Assembly (NCBI GenBank): GCA_963920525.1 | Contig: OY986436.1 | Coordinates: 7,894,001-7,958,000 of the forward strand | Origin: Dichetophora obliterata | Lineage: Eukaryota; Arthropoda; Insecta; Diptera; Sciomyzidae | Length of the DNA: 64,000 nt | Direction: 5' to 3' | In this document: piece after piece, positions 1-10,119 of the stretch | Position numbering within the stretch: position 1 is the stretch's first letter | How the letters are laid out: each line of letters begins with the position of its first letter | The notes under the pieces: generated by a model | The model's database searches: none | What the model was told of the DNA's origin: nothing | Seen by the model: only the letters and a program-made list of their open reading frames with translations | Made by a program: the position numbers and the translations under genes

Positions 1-694
1 AGAATTTTAAAAATAAAAATAGGTAATAGGGCTGCCACCCATTTTTTTATTTTAACATAAATTCTGACCACTGATTCGGATTCAGCGACCCCTTAACACT
101 GATAAATGATGTTTAAAACTCCTAAAAATACATATTATTAGGTGGCACCAAAATCTTGAAGTTGGTGTAAAAAATGTCTAGTTAGGCGCTGACGACCGCT
201 GATTAAAATGATCAAAATGATCCAAATGAACTAAATGATCTATTGCCATATATTGCTTTTTATTTTTTTTATTTTTTTTATTTTATTGCTCATCCTACCC
301 TAAACGATTAAATTTCATTGCTTGTGGTGTTGACGAACAAAAACACGCCATGCTTGGATTGCCGAGAGAGAAAGTGTGTATTGCTTGTCGTTGTAGGCTT
401 TCGTTTGCTGTTGAGCAAATCAAACTCTCAAGTGTTATTAGATGACAGTCAACTGTGAGCAATGTATTTTATTTAATATTAAATAATTTGTGAAGGTTAC
501 TGGACCTTTCACAGGATCCTGTATAAAATCATGTCACAAGCATTTTTTATTGAAAAAGTAGAGACATCACTTGTGGCTTTCATAAGAAAGGGAAGCAAGA
601 AGTTACCCAGTTCTGAAAAAGATACATGCAGCTGGTCCTCCTATTAAAAAAATAAACAAATAGAAAAAGGTAAGATGCTCTTAAATATTTCCTC
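1..694. other. AT-rich noncoding stretch, no gene seen
   Basis: No convincing gene. A short word near 72-96 (ATTCRGATTCAGCGACCCC-like) recurs in related form near 7577-7600 and 11145-11165, so the left end of the window probably holds part of a dispersed repeat. T-rich tracts lie at 260-285. The small open frames here have no recognisable motif. Confidence 0.5.
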
Positions 695-1319
695 TTTATA
701 AATAGGGATGCAACATTGTTCTTAAAAGCATCGATGTTTGAAAACATCTATGTTCACTTCACAGTTATCGATGTTTAAAAACATCGTTATTAGGACCGAT
801 ATATCGATGTTTTTACGATGTTTCCATTTTTGTATAAGCCTAGTATTGAGGTCGAAAAATATAAGTATTTTTTTTATAGATTTCATATTTTTTATTTGCA
901 CTCTTTTATAAAATATGAAAGAAAGAATAATTTCTTACAATGAATGGAAGTAGAAAAATTTACAAAAATAAAATTGTAAAAAAAGCAATCGACAAAATTT
1001 CTGTATTTCGTATGAAAAATTTATTTTTTTGTCATTTTTCTACCGACCTCAAAAAAACGGGGTTTTTTTTTTGTTCATGCAAAACACAGTTTTTTATTTA
1101 CACCATTTATTATTGTTTTTTTTTTAAATTTTGTGAGAAAAAATCTCATATTAGTTTTTGTAAACTTTTTATGCCCGTTTTTTGAGTGAAGGTGCATCAC
1201 TTGATTGCACCAGCAGGCTGGTGTCTTATACCTATAGACCACCTACCAAAATAAAATCTATATCAAATAGAAAACATGTTTTCCTATTTCATAAATTTAA
1301 AACATTTATTTGTTGGAGT

Positions 1320-1565
1320 TTATAAATTTATAAATTGAATTAAGGAAAAAAAAAGCTTAGATAACTTCGTCACTAGAAGCCTGTTTCTTTCTTGAGGGAT
1401 GGTTGCTCTAGCTTCCGAGAACAAGTGTTCACTGGGTACAGATATAGTATTCCAATTATTCACAAGTTTTGAAAACAGAGATTTCATGTCATCCCAAATT
1501 TCGATCGCATCTTTTTTATTGGTGTAAAATAGGAGACTACAGGTACATCTGCACTCCTGTTTCAC
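1320..1565 (-). pseudogene. hAT transposase C-terminal dimerisation remnant
   Basis: An 81-codon open frame contains the sequence SVPSEHLFSEA followed by an RNRL motif and a hydrophobic tail. This matches the conserved hAT C-terminal dimerisation region (consensus S-x-P-S-E-R-x-F-S-x-A, then a K/R-R-x-R-L stretch). The upstream BED zinc finger and the catalytic DDE domain are absent, because the 5' part of the gene is missing between here and the element end at 1924. It lies inside the TIR- and TSD-bounded hAT element and cannot encode an active transposase. Confidence 0.75.
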
Positions 1566-1614
1566 TTACATTTGCTATTGAAGATGCATCAGAATATTTA
1601 TTGTTTGTGTTATT

Positions 1615-1726
1615 GGCCCATTATCAATTTAGTATAAGCTTTTTTGACAGTTTTTTAATATAATATGTTGTCAAAAAGCTTGCGCTAAATTTAAAGTCGA
1701 CTTTATTTTGACTATGATAATGGGCC
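1615..1726. mobile_element. Small MITE nested in the hAT element
   Basis: Inverted ends GGCCCATTATCA (1615) and TGATAATGGGCC (ending 1726) bound a 112-bp segment. The inner arms continue as AAGCTTTTTTGACAG / TTGTCAAAAAGCTTG. The flanks show a 3-bp direct repeat ATT (1612-1614 and 1727-1729). The size, symmetry and 3-bp duplication fit a MITE inserted into the older hAT copy. The superfamily assignment (PIF/Harbinger-like) rests only on the 3-bp duplication. Confidence 0.6.
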
Positions 1727-2299
1727 ATTGTGTATTAGCTTTTTGTGTATTTCCTGATGTCAAATTGTGAATCGGCTAAAAATGAGCGAACGTTATCGAT
1801 GTTTTTCCTTTTCAGACCGATGTATCGACGATGTATCGCTCATAAGAACATCGATGTTGACATCGATGTTTATGAACGATATATCGTCGATGACGATACT
1901 ATCGATGCATCGTTTGCATCCCTATTTATAAAGCGAAGTACATACTGAAGTAGTGACAGTGATCGCGCCAATATACTATTCAGCATACATAGGCAGCATT
2001 TGGTTTATACCGTGTCTGTATGACTTTTGCTTTATATGCAACTAAATTAAAATTAAAACAACTTATTCATTTTTAGATTACTGAAAGAAAGTCATAAGGT
2101 TTAAATAAAAAAAAATCTTCCTTCATATCTTTACGCAGTGCAGACGGTTGAGTCTGTGGCCCTCGCTCATAACACGAACACCCACACCAAGGAGCTAGGA
2201 TATCTAGCCTAGCATCTCAATAAGCCAAACGAGTTCGAAACATTCTCGGACACTTTAATCGTTAACGATTATCGTTTTCGAGTACGCGAACGGGAGAAG

Positions 2300-2400
2300 T
2301 CATACAGACACGATTCATTTACGAGTCCGAAAAAACGATTCGTTTACGAGTCCGAGAATGCGATTCGTTAACGATTCCGAGAATGCGATTCGAGAACTAT
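2300..2400. repeat. Short tandem repeat, ~25-bp unit
   Basis: About four imperfect units built on CGATTCGTTTACGAGTCCGA follow one another (starting near 2310, 2335, 2360 and 2385). A related but looser version (TCGTTAACGATTATCG) precedes them at 2255-2280. It is locally GC-richer than its surroundings. No coding potential is seen. Confidence 0.6.
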
Positions 2401-2589
2401 TCGTTAATTAAAAATATCGAATCCTTCTCAAACTGCCTAAAAGATAAGATATTTTCCATTAACTTTTTTGCAAAAAAAACTCAAATTTTTTAAGATTTTA
2501 AACAGCATCTTATGAGAATTATAATTTTTATGCTGGCAAAAAACTGTTAACATTATTATTATTAACATTAAATTAAATTAAGAAACTAC

Positions 2590-2665
2590 CACCATCTGGA
2601 AATTTGAACCTCGGTAGCGTGATTGTAAGTCCATGAGATCATCTATTCGACCATCGCAGTTGTTA
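2590..2665 (+). other. Possible tRNA-derived (SINE-like) fragment
   Basis: The word GGTAGCGTGATTGTAAG near 2613 resembles a tRNA A-box/D-arm, and ATTCGACCATC near 2645 loosely resembles a B-box. No acceptor stem closes, so this is at best a degraded tRNA or SINE head. The assignment is weak. Confidence 0.2.
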
Positions 2666-2671
2666 ACTGAT

Positions 2672-2801
2672 TTATTCTGTATAACGAAAATGCACACTGA
2701 CGATAAGCAAGACACGAAAAGTAATAGAATTTCGTATAGAAAAAAAAATTGCCTCTTGTGTCTTGCTTGTCGTTGGTGTGCTGCTTCGTGATACAGAATA
2801 A
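2672..2801. mobile_element. 130-bp near-palindromic MITE
   Basis: Left arm TTATTCTGTATAACGAA (2672) and the reverse complement of the right arm TTATTCTGTATCACGAA (ending 2801) match over about 50 bp, including the shared core AAGCAAGACAC. The arms make up most of the element, so it would fold into one long hairpin. No convincing target duplication is seen. Confidence 0.65.
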
Positions 2802-2847
2802 TGCAGTAAGTAATCGTCGCTTAATTTGCTTTATTAAGAATGAGAGC

Positions 2848-2886
2848 TAGCCTATGGTCGTGGGTTCAAACCCCAACTGGGACAAA
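2848..2886 (+). other. tRNA 3'-half-like sequence
   Basis: GGGTTCAAACCCCAACTGG at about 2861-2879 contains a B-box match (GGTTCAAACCC) in a T-arm-like setting. No matching 5' half, D-arm or acceptor strand was found upstream, so this is not called a tRNA gene. A tRNA-derived SINE remnant is possible. Confidence 0.25.
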
Positions 2887-3059
2887 AAAATTTATTTTTG
2901 TTGTGCTGTTTTAAAATAGGTTTTTTTATACAACATTTTTTTACGAAAGTTCGAAATGTTATTTTTTATAAATTTTTTTATAAACTTAAATTTTTTTATT
3001 TTATAATAAAAATTTTTTTTTGCGTAAAACAGGTGATAATACAGCAAACTAAAAGTAAA

Positions 3060-4215
3060 TGATTTATTTTTAAAAATGTTTTTAAAAAAAATTTTAACAA
3101 GGAAATGAAAAATTGAATACGAGATCTCGGGCTCATAAGCGAGCTCGAAACGAACACGATATCTCAGATGCATACAAAATTATATATAAACACTTAAAAA
3201 TTTTTCATATAAAAATTATGAAATTTTTTTCTAAATTAAATTAACGTATTTTAAGAAGCTAACAATTAAAAAAATAGTTTTGTATTAATATAAAATATTT
3301 TCATGCCAAAAATTTTGCTTTGTTTATGAATTAGAAACGAACACAAGATCTCGGATCCATACAAAATTATGTGAAAAGACTTAGAATTTTTTTTATATAA
3401 ATTTCTTCACAAAAAATGATATGAAAAGACTTAAACTGTTTTCATATAAAAATTGTGAAATTTTTTTATTTTAATTGACATATTTTTGGCAGCTAACAAG
3501 GAAAAAATAGTTTTTATTAAAATTAAATATTTTCATATAAAAAAGTCGGACTTGTACGAGCTCGAAACAAACACGAGATCTCGCATCCATACAAAATTAT
3601 ATGAAAACCATTTTGAATTTTTTTTTATTTGTATTAACGTTATTTTTGCAGATCAAAATGAAAACACCAATTTTATTCAAATAAAATATTAACATAATTA
3701 TATGAAAAGATTTAGAATTAAAAAAAAAAATTTCTAAGTCTTTTCACATAATATTATATGGATCTGACATCTCGTGCTCGTTTCGAGCTCGTTTACGAGT
3801 TCGACTTTTTTATACTAAAATATTTTTAAAAAAAAACAATATTTTCATTGTTAGCTGCTAAAAATACGTCAATTAAAATAATAATTTTATTTAATTTTTA
3901 ATAATTTTTAACAATTTTTATATGAAAAAATTCAAAGTCTTTTTATATAATTTTCTTTGAAGAAATTTATATGTAAAAATTTTAAGTCTTTTCACATAAT
4001 TTTGTATGGGTCCGAGATCTCGAGTGCGTTTCGAGCTAGTTTACGAGTTGGACTTTTTTATATGAAAATATTTTTTTTAATCAGAACAACTTTTTTCATT
4101 GTTAGCTGCTAAAAATACGTCAATTAAAACACAAAAAATTTTCATAATTTTTATATGAAAAATTCTGTTTTTATTAAATTTTGTATGAAGAAATTTATGG
4201 ACATTTTTTTTTTCA
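3060..4215. repeat. Foldback-type cluster of inverted and direct repeats
   Basis: A repeat unit carrying CGAGCTCGAAACGAACACGA, then a GAGATCTCGG-like box, then CATACAAAATTATATGAAAA occurs in forward orientation near 3139, 3330 and 3555. It occurs in reverse orientation near 3745-3815 and 3985-4060. The forward block (GCAGCTAACAA ... CATACAAAATTATATG, about 3490-3605) is mirrored by 3985-4110. The whole region therefore forms a large imperfect palindrome centred near 3700, resembling a Foldback-like element or local inverted duplication. No open frame with known motifs is present. Confidence 0.6.
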
Positions 4216-4735
4216 TATACAATTTTATTTAGTGTTTATTTTAATGTTAATCATTTTCACTTTTTCTTACAAGAAGTCACTTAGAAGAATTTATGAATCC
4301 GAGATCTCGCCATACAAAGTGACTTTATGAAAAAAAGTAAATCTCCTTAATTCCACAAAAATTAGTGCAATGGCTTAAAACTTTGCAAATTTGTTTTAAT
4401 ATTGTTTTAATATTATGCACGCGATGTTTGTAATTTAAAATAAAAAAATGAAAATTCCGCCCAGCTCCCGTACAAAATGACCTCATCATAGTAGTAAAAC
4501 CTTTATAAATACAAAAAACATTAATGTTTAAACTTGATATTGTGTTTAAAGTTTCACAAGTTTAAATAAATAAAAAGGATTTTGAGTTTTAGAAGTAAAA
4601 AATATTTGCATAACAACCACGTCACAACAAAATTGACGTCACAAAAAAAAATACAACATTCAAGACTTCGACTAAGCTAAAAGAAAGCCGTGGGAATACT
4701 TTAACTTTGGTCTAGTCGAAGATATTTCCTTACTA
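4216..4735. other. AT-rich noncoding stretch
   Basis: No gene or clear element is seen. A lone GAGATCTCGCCATACAAA box near 4300 is a relic of the adjacent repeat family. The rest is AT-rich without recognisable structure. Confidence 0.5.
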
Positions 4736-5030
4736 GTTTGAATTTCAATTGATATATTCTAAATTTTAGTTGAACTTTTCTGAATTTCAAATGGAAATCG
4801 GAGTTGTAATTGTTCTTTTCTGAATTTCAATTGATCTATACTGAATTTCAAATAAAATTTCTAAATTTTAATTGATCATTTTAGGATTTCGATTGGCCTA
4901 TTTCGAATTTCACTTGATCTATTTTTGTTTTCAACTGTTCTCTTCTGAATTTCTGAATTAATCTTTTCTGAATTTCGTATGAATTAGCTTAACTTCAATT
5001 GATCTTCTCTGAATTACATTTAGAAATGGT
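4736..5030. repeat. Degenerate minisatellite with TCTGAATTTCAATTGAT core
   Basis: Roughly 20-30-bp degenerate units follow one another (TTTCTGAATTTCAATTGATC and variants such as TCTGAATTTCAAATGGA). The units have drifted strongly, suggesting an old tandem array. No coding content is seen. Confidence 0.55.
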
Positions 5031-5807
5031 GCAGTAGTAGAATAATATTTGCAAAGATTCGGTTACTTTCGGATACCGATTATTTATATAACTAAAAAAA
5101 ATTCCCTAACTCGTCACACCACACCAATCAACGAAGCTTGCTCATCACCACGTTGAAAGTACAGTAAAATTTGTAACACAAAAACCACGTATTCCACAGC
5201 CTCTGTTTACTTCTCCTTTCCACTTTCGTTTTATTTATTCTACTTATCTATTTACACAGTTATCTCAACTAAGTTTTTTTTCTTAAAATTAAAAAAAATC
5301 ATTCTTCAATATCTTGCGTAGATTTGATGATATATTTTTTAGTATTTCTATAAATGTTGGCTTTCTCGCATCAACTAGTTGTGCAATATCCTTAATTTTG
5401 TTCAGATTTGCTCATAGAACATCTCCGTCACTGTGTTTTTTTGTTTGTTTTGTATTTTCTTATCAAGTGTGTTCATAAAAAAAAAATGTTTCTTCAAATT
5501 TTGTAAAAACAAAAAATAAACGTCAATTTTCTTTTAGTTGGAAAGAAATTTTTCCACTGCGCTTGTGTTCTGTTATAAAAGTGTTAAGGATTTAATAAAA
5601 GTGTTCATAATTTATTTTGCTGTAACCATCTTTAGTTGATCGCGGAAAACTACACCGCATCTAGTGCTAAGTGTATATTTTTTGAGAAAATTTGTCATTA
5701 TTTTTGAATCTCTCACATAGTAAATTTGCAAATTTTTCTTTTCTTTTTTTTTGTGAAATAGTTTTAAGAAGAATTACTATTTAAAAAAAAAAAAAAAAAC
5801 ACAAAAC
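5031..5807 (+). promoter_or_regulatory. Possible promoter and 5' UTR of a host gene
   Basis: No transposon hallmark is seen here. A TATA-like TTATAAAAG lies near 5573, with a second TAATAAAAG near 5592. The stretch runs into an A-rich leader and a favourable start context (AAAACATGG) at 5808. This is a reading of position and composition only; no factor binding sites are claimed. Confidence 0.25.
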
Positions 5808-5839
5808 ATGGACCAAAAAGCAGACACACCTTTTGTTGT
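5808..5839 (+). CDS. Candidate first coding exon of an unknown host gene
   Basis: An ATG in good context (AAAACATGG) opens a ten-codon frame that runs into a near-consensus 5' splice site (GTAAGTATT) at 5840. The exon would end in phase 2. Upstream is a stretch without transposon features and with a TATA-like box, consistent with a gene start. No downstream exon of the same gene could be recognised in the window; if real, its first intron is either very long or the gene continues outside. The product is unknown. A chance ATG followed by a chance donor site is a serious alternative. Confidence 0.3.
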
Positions 5840-6208
5840 GTAAGTATTAATTAACTTTGTTACTAAATAAATTTTGTATTAAAAAATCATTGGATCATCA
5901 TGAAATCATTGAAAGAAGGGGACCGCAAATGAGCCCAAATGTCCGTTTTCATGTAACTCAAAATCGATTAATAGCCAGTCCCATAGCTAAGAGGTGGTTT
6001 TAGGGGTTAGAACCGTTCCCACCTTGGGTCCAGAAAGTATAAAAAAATTAATACAAATGAACTATTAAAATCATAACTAATACATAATATGTATTTTACT
6101 TTTGAAAAAGCTAGATACTGGCATGGCGTAAGAGTTATAAAGTGTTCTCATACCATGACATTTTACAATATTTTTCTGTGACTTGCTGCCTTATTTTGAC
6201 GAATAAAA

Positions 6209-6596
6209 GAGCCTGTCTAAACTGGCCTCACTCAACCGACTCACCGAATGTCAAATCAAATTGAGTCGCAACCATGGCAGAACTAGACAAGGTAGTGTTA
6301 GGGCTGAATGTGCTCTCTATCTTAGTGACCTATAACTGTCAAACTCAGCCATTTAGCTATTTTGCCAATTCTTGCTTTCTCATTGCATTCTCACTGGTTG
6401 CAGATTTTGTATGAGTTGTCAACTTCGTTTTGACAGTTTCGGTCACCGACTCTCCGTCCTAACATTACCTTGTTTAATTCTGCCATTATCGCAACATTTT
6501 TAAAATTTTTAATGCTCTTGCTCCACTTCATTCACTTCTCCACTTCCTCATCGCTTCAGTAGACGTCAAAGTGAGTCGATTGAGTGAGGCCAGCAC
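6209..6596. mobile_element. MITE family A, copy 1 (carries a nested element)
   Basis: The element starts GAGCCTGTCTAAACTGGCC and ends in the inverted counterpart (GTGAGTCGATTGAGTGAGG ... CAGCAC). It is flanked by a 3-bp direct repeat AAA (6206-6208 and 6597-6599). A second copy of the same family with TSD TTA lies at 11591-11930. The two share the ends, the word GTGAGTCGC and the box CCACTTCCTCATC. Copy 1 has lost about 10 bp near its right end relative to copy 2 and has gained a nested element at 6273-6487. Three-bp target duplications suggest PIF/Harbinger mobilisation. Confidence 0.75.
6273..6487. mobile_element. MITE nested inside MITE family A copy 1
   Basis: Inverted ends CATGGCAGAACTAGACAAGG (left) and CCTTGTTTAATTCTGCCATT (right) bound 215 bp. 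The flanks carry TCGCAAC on both sides (8 bp with one mismatch: GTCGCAAC at 6265-6272, ATCGCAAC at 6488-6495). Copy 2 of the host MITE shows the corresponding unfilled site (GTGAGTCGCGAAATTTTTAA), confirming an insertion. An 8-bp duplication would fit a hAT-type element, but the ends are not typical, so the superfamily stays open. Confidence 0.75.
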
Positions 6597-6599
6597 AAA

Positions 6600-6838
6600 G
6601 GGTTTCATGCATGGTATAATTATCCAGGTAGCATTGACAGTTGTTATATTCACCATCTCTTATCAAAAAATATACTCACAAAAAGAGCGCTCACAATTCT
6701 TAATGGTCTTATTCAGCGGGGCCAACTGTTGTGAACAGGGCTGCCAGAAAAAGGTTGAGCCTGTAGCTAAAATTCAAATAAGGACCGATGATGCCGCCAG
6801 CGTGTAAACCGCTGTCAAACAGTCAATTTTAATAAATG
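6600..6838. other. Short noncoding spacer
   Basis: No supported gene. The open frame that crosses the MITE end here has no known motif and includes transposon sequence. Confidence 0.4.
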
Positions 6839-6840
6839 TA

Positions 6841-7157
6841 AAGGTGATTCGGTAATATCTTGAGGATTGTCTTTGCTTCATATATGGCAATTTTCCTTAT
6901 TGACGAAGCCATTTAGCCAGAAATGAGCTTCATCACTAAACACAATTCTTGGACGAAGTGCTCTATGAACTTCGCGAACAGATTTATTTGTTTCAAAGTA
7001 AATTTTCACAATTTGAGAGCGTTGTTTTGGCGTATAACAATTCATGATGAATTGCCAAACCTTACGGAACAGAAATGTCAACACTGTTTGACTTTCTCAA
7101 ATGCCAAACCAAATCCAACAACCATCGAAACTTCTCATGCAGTTAAAAAACACCCTT
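6841..7157 (-). mobile_element. 317-bp deletion derivative of a Tc1/mariner-type element
   Basis: The ends AAGGTGATT (left) and AAGGGTGTTTTTT (right, complement strand) are inverted and flanked by TA dinucleotides (6839-6840 and 7158-7159), the Tc1/mariner target. Most of the interior is a fused remnant of the transposase gene on the minus strand, so the element formed by a large internal deletion joining the first and last parts of the coding region. Confidence 0.7.
6842..7084 (-). pseudogene. Fused N- and C-terminal remnants of a Tc1/mariner-type transposase
   Basis: The N-terminal part (YTPKQRSQIVKIYFE ... HRALRP) matches the helix-turn-helix DNA-binding start found in insect Tc1/mariner-like transposases (DUF4817 type). 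It is joined directly to the segment IVFSDEAHFWLNGFVNK, which corresponds to the late catalytic region carrying a D-E-A-H motif. Everything between them is deleted. The frame then meets a TGA at 6878-6880, and the same frame continues recognisably (SKDNPQDITES) up to the terminal repeat. The parent protein would be several hundred residues, so this copy cannot be functional. Confidence 0.7.
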
Positions 7158-7159
7158 TA

Positions 7160-8034
7160 TAAACTTTACTTTTACTTTCAAACCCGAGGGCACGGAATGG
7201 TTCGAAACGGATTTAGGCTATTGAGGGGCATATCTTCCTTACGTGTAAATTTCATAAAAATAGTCCAAAATTTAACAAAAAAAAAAGTAATATTTTCAAA
7301 CATTTGTTGTATTATTTGTTATATTTTATACACTGAGGGATTTTATACACTAAATGACACTGTATTCATTTTAAACGAATTTGCTTTTGAAACAGAGCTT
7401 GAAACAATTTCATTTAAGTTTAACACAAATGTTTTTAAAGTTTTTAAATATACTTTCATTGTAAAAATTTTAAGTTTAAACACATTTATTTAAACAAAAA
7501 ATTTTATGCAAAAACTTGAATATTTAAAACCTCCATTTTTTCGATTCCATTTTTTTAACTTTTTCGAATTTTCAAAGTCAGATTCGTGATCAGCGATCCC
7601 TGGAACCCCCCGAATAAGAAATTTTTTGACTTCATTTGATGAAGTTTGCATTTCATTGCGGCTTGAAATATGTTTGCAATTACGAATTAATTAGTTCGTA
7701 TCTCATCTTATGTTCAATATTTGTAAAATTAATTAAAAAATATTTTCAAACATTCAAATGTAAAATCGGGGCCTCAGCAATAATTTTCAATGATTCCACT
7801 GTACATAATTTTTTAATTCAATCTCTGATAGCGACGTATTTTTTGTTATTGTAAGGAAATAATAAGAAAAAATTATACAAAAAACAGAAATGAGCTTATA
7901 GTTGAAAATTAAACACGCTTGTTTTAAATTTTGTTTTGTAAAAACGCAAATAACCTAAATTTCTATTTTAAAATTTTTTGTTTAATTTTAAAGTATGTTT
8001 TTTTCTCAGTGTACTTTTATGTATTGGATTGAAG
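7160..8034. other. AT-rich noncoding stretch with a dispersed-repeat fragment
   Basis: No gene is supported. The word AGATTCGTGATCAGCGAT near 7578-7595 is shared with 11145-11165 and, more loosely, with 72-96, marking a dispersed repeat of unknown type. The 130-codon open frame at 7101-7493 runs through low-complexity AT-rich DNA and lacks motifs. Confidence 0.5.
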
Positions 8035-8744
8035 CCTAGTAAAAAGTGGATCATCCTATGAGCGATCTGGGAGTGCTCTTTATTGATCCAAGCTAGGTGT
8101 ATTTTGTGCTCTCTTTTAGCATTGCATGTCCTAGGGACGGTAGTGCTCCCTATAACATCCCAGAGGAGTTCAAAGGAGCGATCAATAAATGATCCAAATG
8201 GATCAGCAAAGGAACATTCAAAATATTTTTTTTTCACAGAAAATAATTGTTTAGGCCGCAACCCTAAAGGATAATAAAGTAGTAGATATCAATACTTACT
8301 GATTTATCGACTCGTTCCAGTATCGATTCTTGATAGACGAACGGGTCGCTCGATCGGCTTCTCCGACGAGTGACTTTCACGGTAGAGTTCAATAGCTAAT
8401 TGATTGTCACTCGCGTTACTTAAGTTTTTTACTAAGCCGAATCGTTATAAAGCAGCCATCTTTAACTTGCAAAATTAATACCACATATTGGAGATCAAAT
8501 AAACATAAGAATTTGCTAATAAATATTAACTCGTAGTTTTCCATGTATTTACTGATTTTTTTGTATTTCCTTTTCTTCTCGATTCTACGTCTCATTTATC
8601 GAGCATTAATTGACCGAACTGAAGGCGCTGAACATAGGCGTTGACTCGATTCCTTTTTACAGCCAACAGCCAGCCATAAGATTGTGAATCCAATCACCGG
8701 ATTCACCGAAACAAACCATCAGATTTGTTTATGATGCTTCGAGC
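8035..8744. other. Noncoding region ahead of the BEL/Pao fragment
   Basis: 8037-8220 contains repeated GGAGTGCTC / GGAGCGATC / GATCCAA words in both orientations. A loosely inverted counterpart lies at 9735-9808, which might mark the ends of a larger decayed element. 8280-8740 could include retroelement untranslated or protease sequence, but I could not recognise it securely. Confidence 0.35.
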
Positions 8745-9620
8745 CGGATGTATACCCACAAATCCTTCTTGATGGTATCCGTCAAAATGTTCTTGGGTCA
8801 CTTATTGCTCAAGAAACCATCTTCGGCTGGATTTTAACTGGTTCCGTTCAAACAACACCTGAAAATCCTCCCTCCTCTACTGTCATTTCGTATTTTAGTG
8901 AAATTACACTCGATCGACAGCTAGCTTCTTTTTGGGAGCTTGAGGAGATACCTCAAAAGGTAGTGTAGAATATTGCAGACAAATTCTGTGATTACAATTA
9001 CGTAAAAACAACCAGGCGTAATAATGACGGCAGCTACGTGGTGGCTTTACCTTTTAAGGAAAGTTTTCCACAGAGCATCTCTCTAGGTGACTCGTGCTAT
9101 ATAGCGGTGCGCCAATTCCTGCGGTGAGGTGATTAAAATTAAGGTGAGGCTGAGTAAAAATGAGGACTCTAAAAAGGAATATGATGGTGTTTTGAATGAA
9201 TATTTAGAGCTGGGGCATATGAGAGAAGTGACTGAGAGTGTTGCTCAAAGACAATCTCAGAGTTATTACCTTCTTCATCACGCCGTCATGAAGCCTCATG
9301 GCACCAAATGACATTCGCCTTAATGATGTTCTTTATGTGGGCCCAGTTTTGCAAAGTGATCTGGCTTTGCTGATTTTGAAATGGCAGTTCTTCCAATTTG
9401 TTTTTAATGGTGACATCGAAAAGATGTATCGCCAAATTATACTGAGTGAAGAGCATCAGCGATTCCAGCGAATCATTTTTCGAGACGCAACCTAGAATTA
9501 GCTGAAAGATTTCCAGCTCAAGACCGTCACGTTTGGTGTTAAATGTGCTCCATTTCTAGCAATTCGGACACTTTTGCAGTTAGCCAAAAGGCAGCTTACC
9601 GTTAGCGTCTAGAGTTTTGC
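8745..9620 (+). pseudogene. BEL/Pao retrotransposon pol fragment
   Basis: Conceptual translation shows the BEL/Pao protease-to-reverse-transcriptase region. The order is a DVYPQILLDGIRQNVLG segment, then GWILTG, then a linker, then EYDGVLNEYLELGHM, then YYLLHHAV, then LNDVLYVGPVLQSDL, and the reverse-transcriptase start ending in KMYRQI and FQRIIFRD. The frame is broken by at least one stop (TAG near 8967) and by frame changes near 9125 and 9305. The catalytic YVDD region, RNase H and integrase are absent and no LTRs were found, so this is an old fragment of an internal region. Confidence 0.8.
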
Positions 9621-10119
9621 GTTAATAATGATAGAGCTTCCATAAAAACCAAAGGCCTCACTTTATTTTCTTTTTTTTTTCTTCAATTGCTCGCCTATTG
9701 ATCTTATAAAGTAATAAAGGGGCATAAGTGCTCACTTTTGATCCAATTAAACAGCAAAAGAGTGCTCCTTTGTTTCTTCTCATGGGAGCGATCGCATATT
9801 TTTTACTAAGAGCTTAAGTAATCAGGAAATCATTGAAAATATAAATTTTTTGTAAAATTTAGCTCAGTGGAAATGGAAAAAACAAAAGGTGACCACGATG
9901 GGCCTGCCACCCACGATGTGTTTTGAGAAAAACAAAAATAGTAACGGTAACCAAAAATTATTTTTTGTTAAAGCTATTTATTTTATCTTTATTTATTTGT
10001 ATTGGGTAAAGATGAGCATTGAAATATTAGTGCATTAAAAATATCATTATAACCATGCGTTTATTGGTAATGAAAATCAAATTTGATTGAAAAAATTGTG
10101 TTACTATTAATATGCATTA
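9621..10119. other. AT-rich noncoding stretch
   Basis: No gene seen. The words GGGCCTGCCACCCACGATG near 9900 and GGGCTGCCACCCA near 30 are similar and suggest a shared dispersed repeat. Confidence 0.4.

Larger units (their letters stand above)
703..1924 (-). mobile_element. hAT-superfamily element, internally deleted
   Basis: The element is bounded by inverted ends TAGGGATGCAA (left, 703) and its complement (right, ending 1924). It is flanked by a perfect 8-bp direct repeat TTTATAAA at 695-702 and 1925-1932. An 8-bp target duplication is the hallmark of hAT transposons. Both subterminal regions (about 725-830 and 1790-1920) are packed with ATCGATGTT-like words in both orientations, a plausible set of transposase binding sites. 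A remnant of the hAT dimerisation domain is encoded on the minus strand inside. At 1222 bp it is far shorter than an autonomous hAT (usually 2.5-5 kb), so it is a non-autonomous deletion derivative. Confidence 0.85.

Noticed and set aside
2848..2886. tRNA gene
   Set aside because: Only a T-arm/B-box-like segment is present; no acceptor stem or D-arm could be paired.
8035..9808. Large inverted-repeat element enclosing the BEL/Pao fragment
   Set aside because: The GAGTGCTC/GATCCAA similarity of the two sides is too loose and no target duplication was found.
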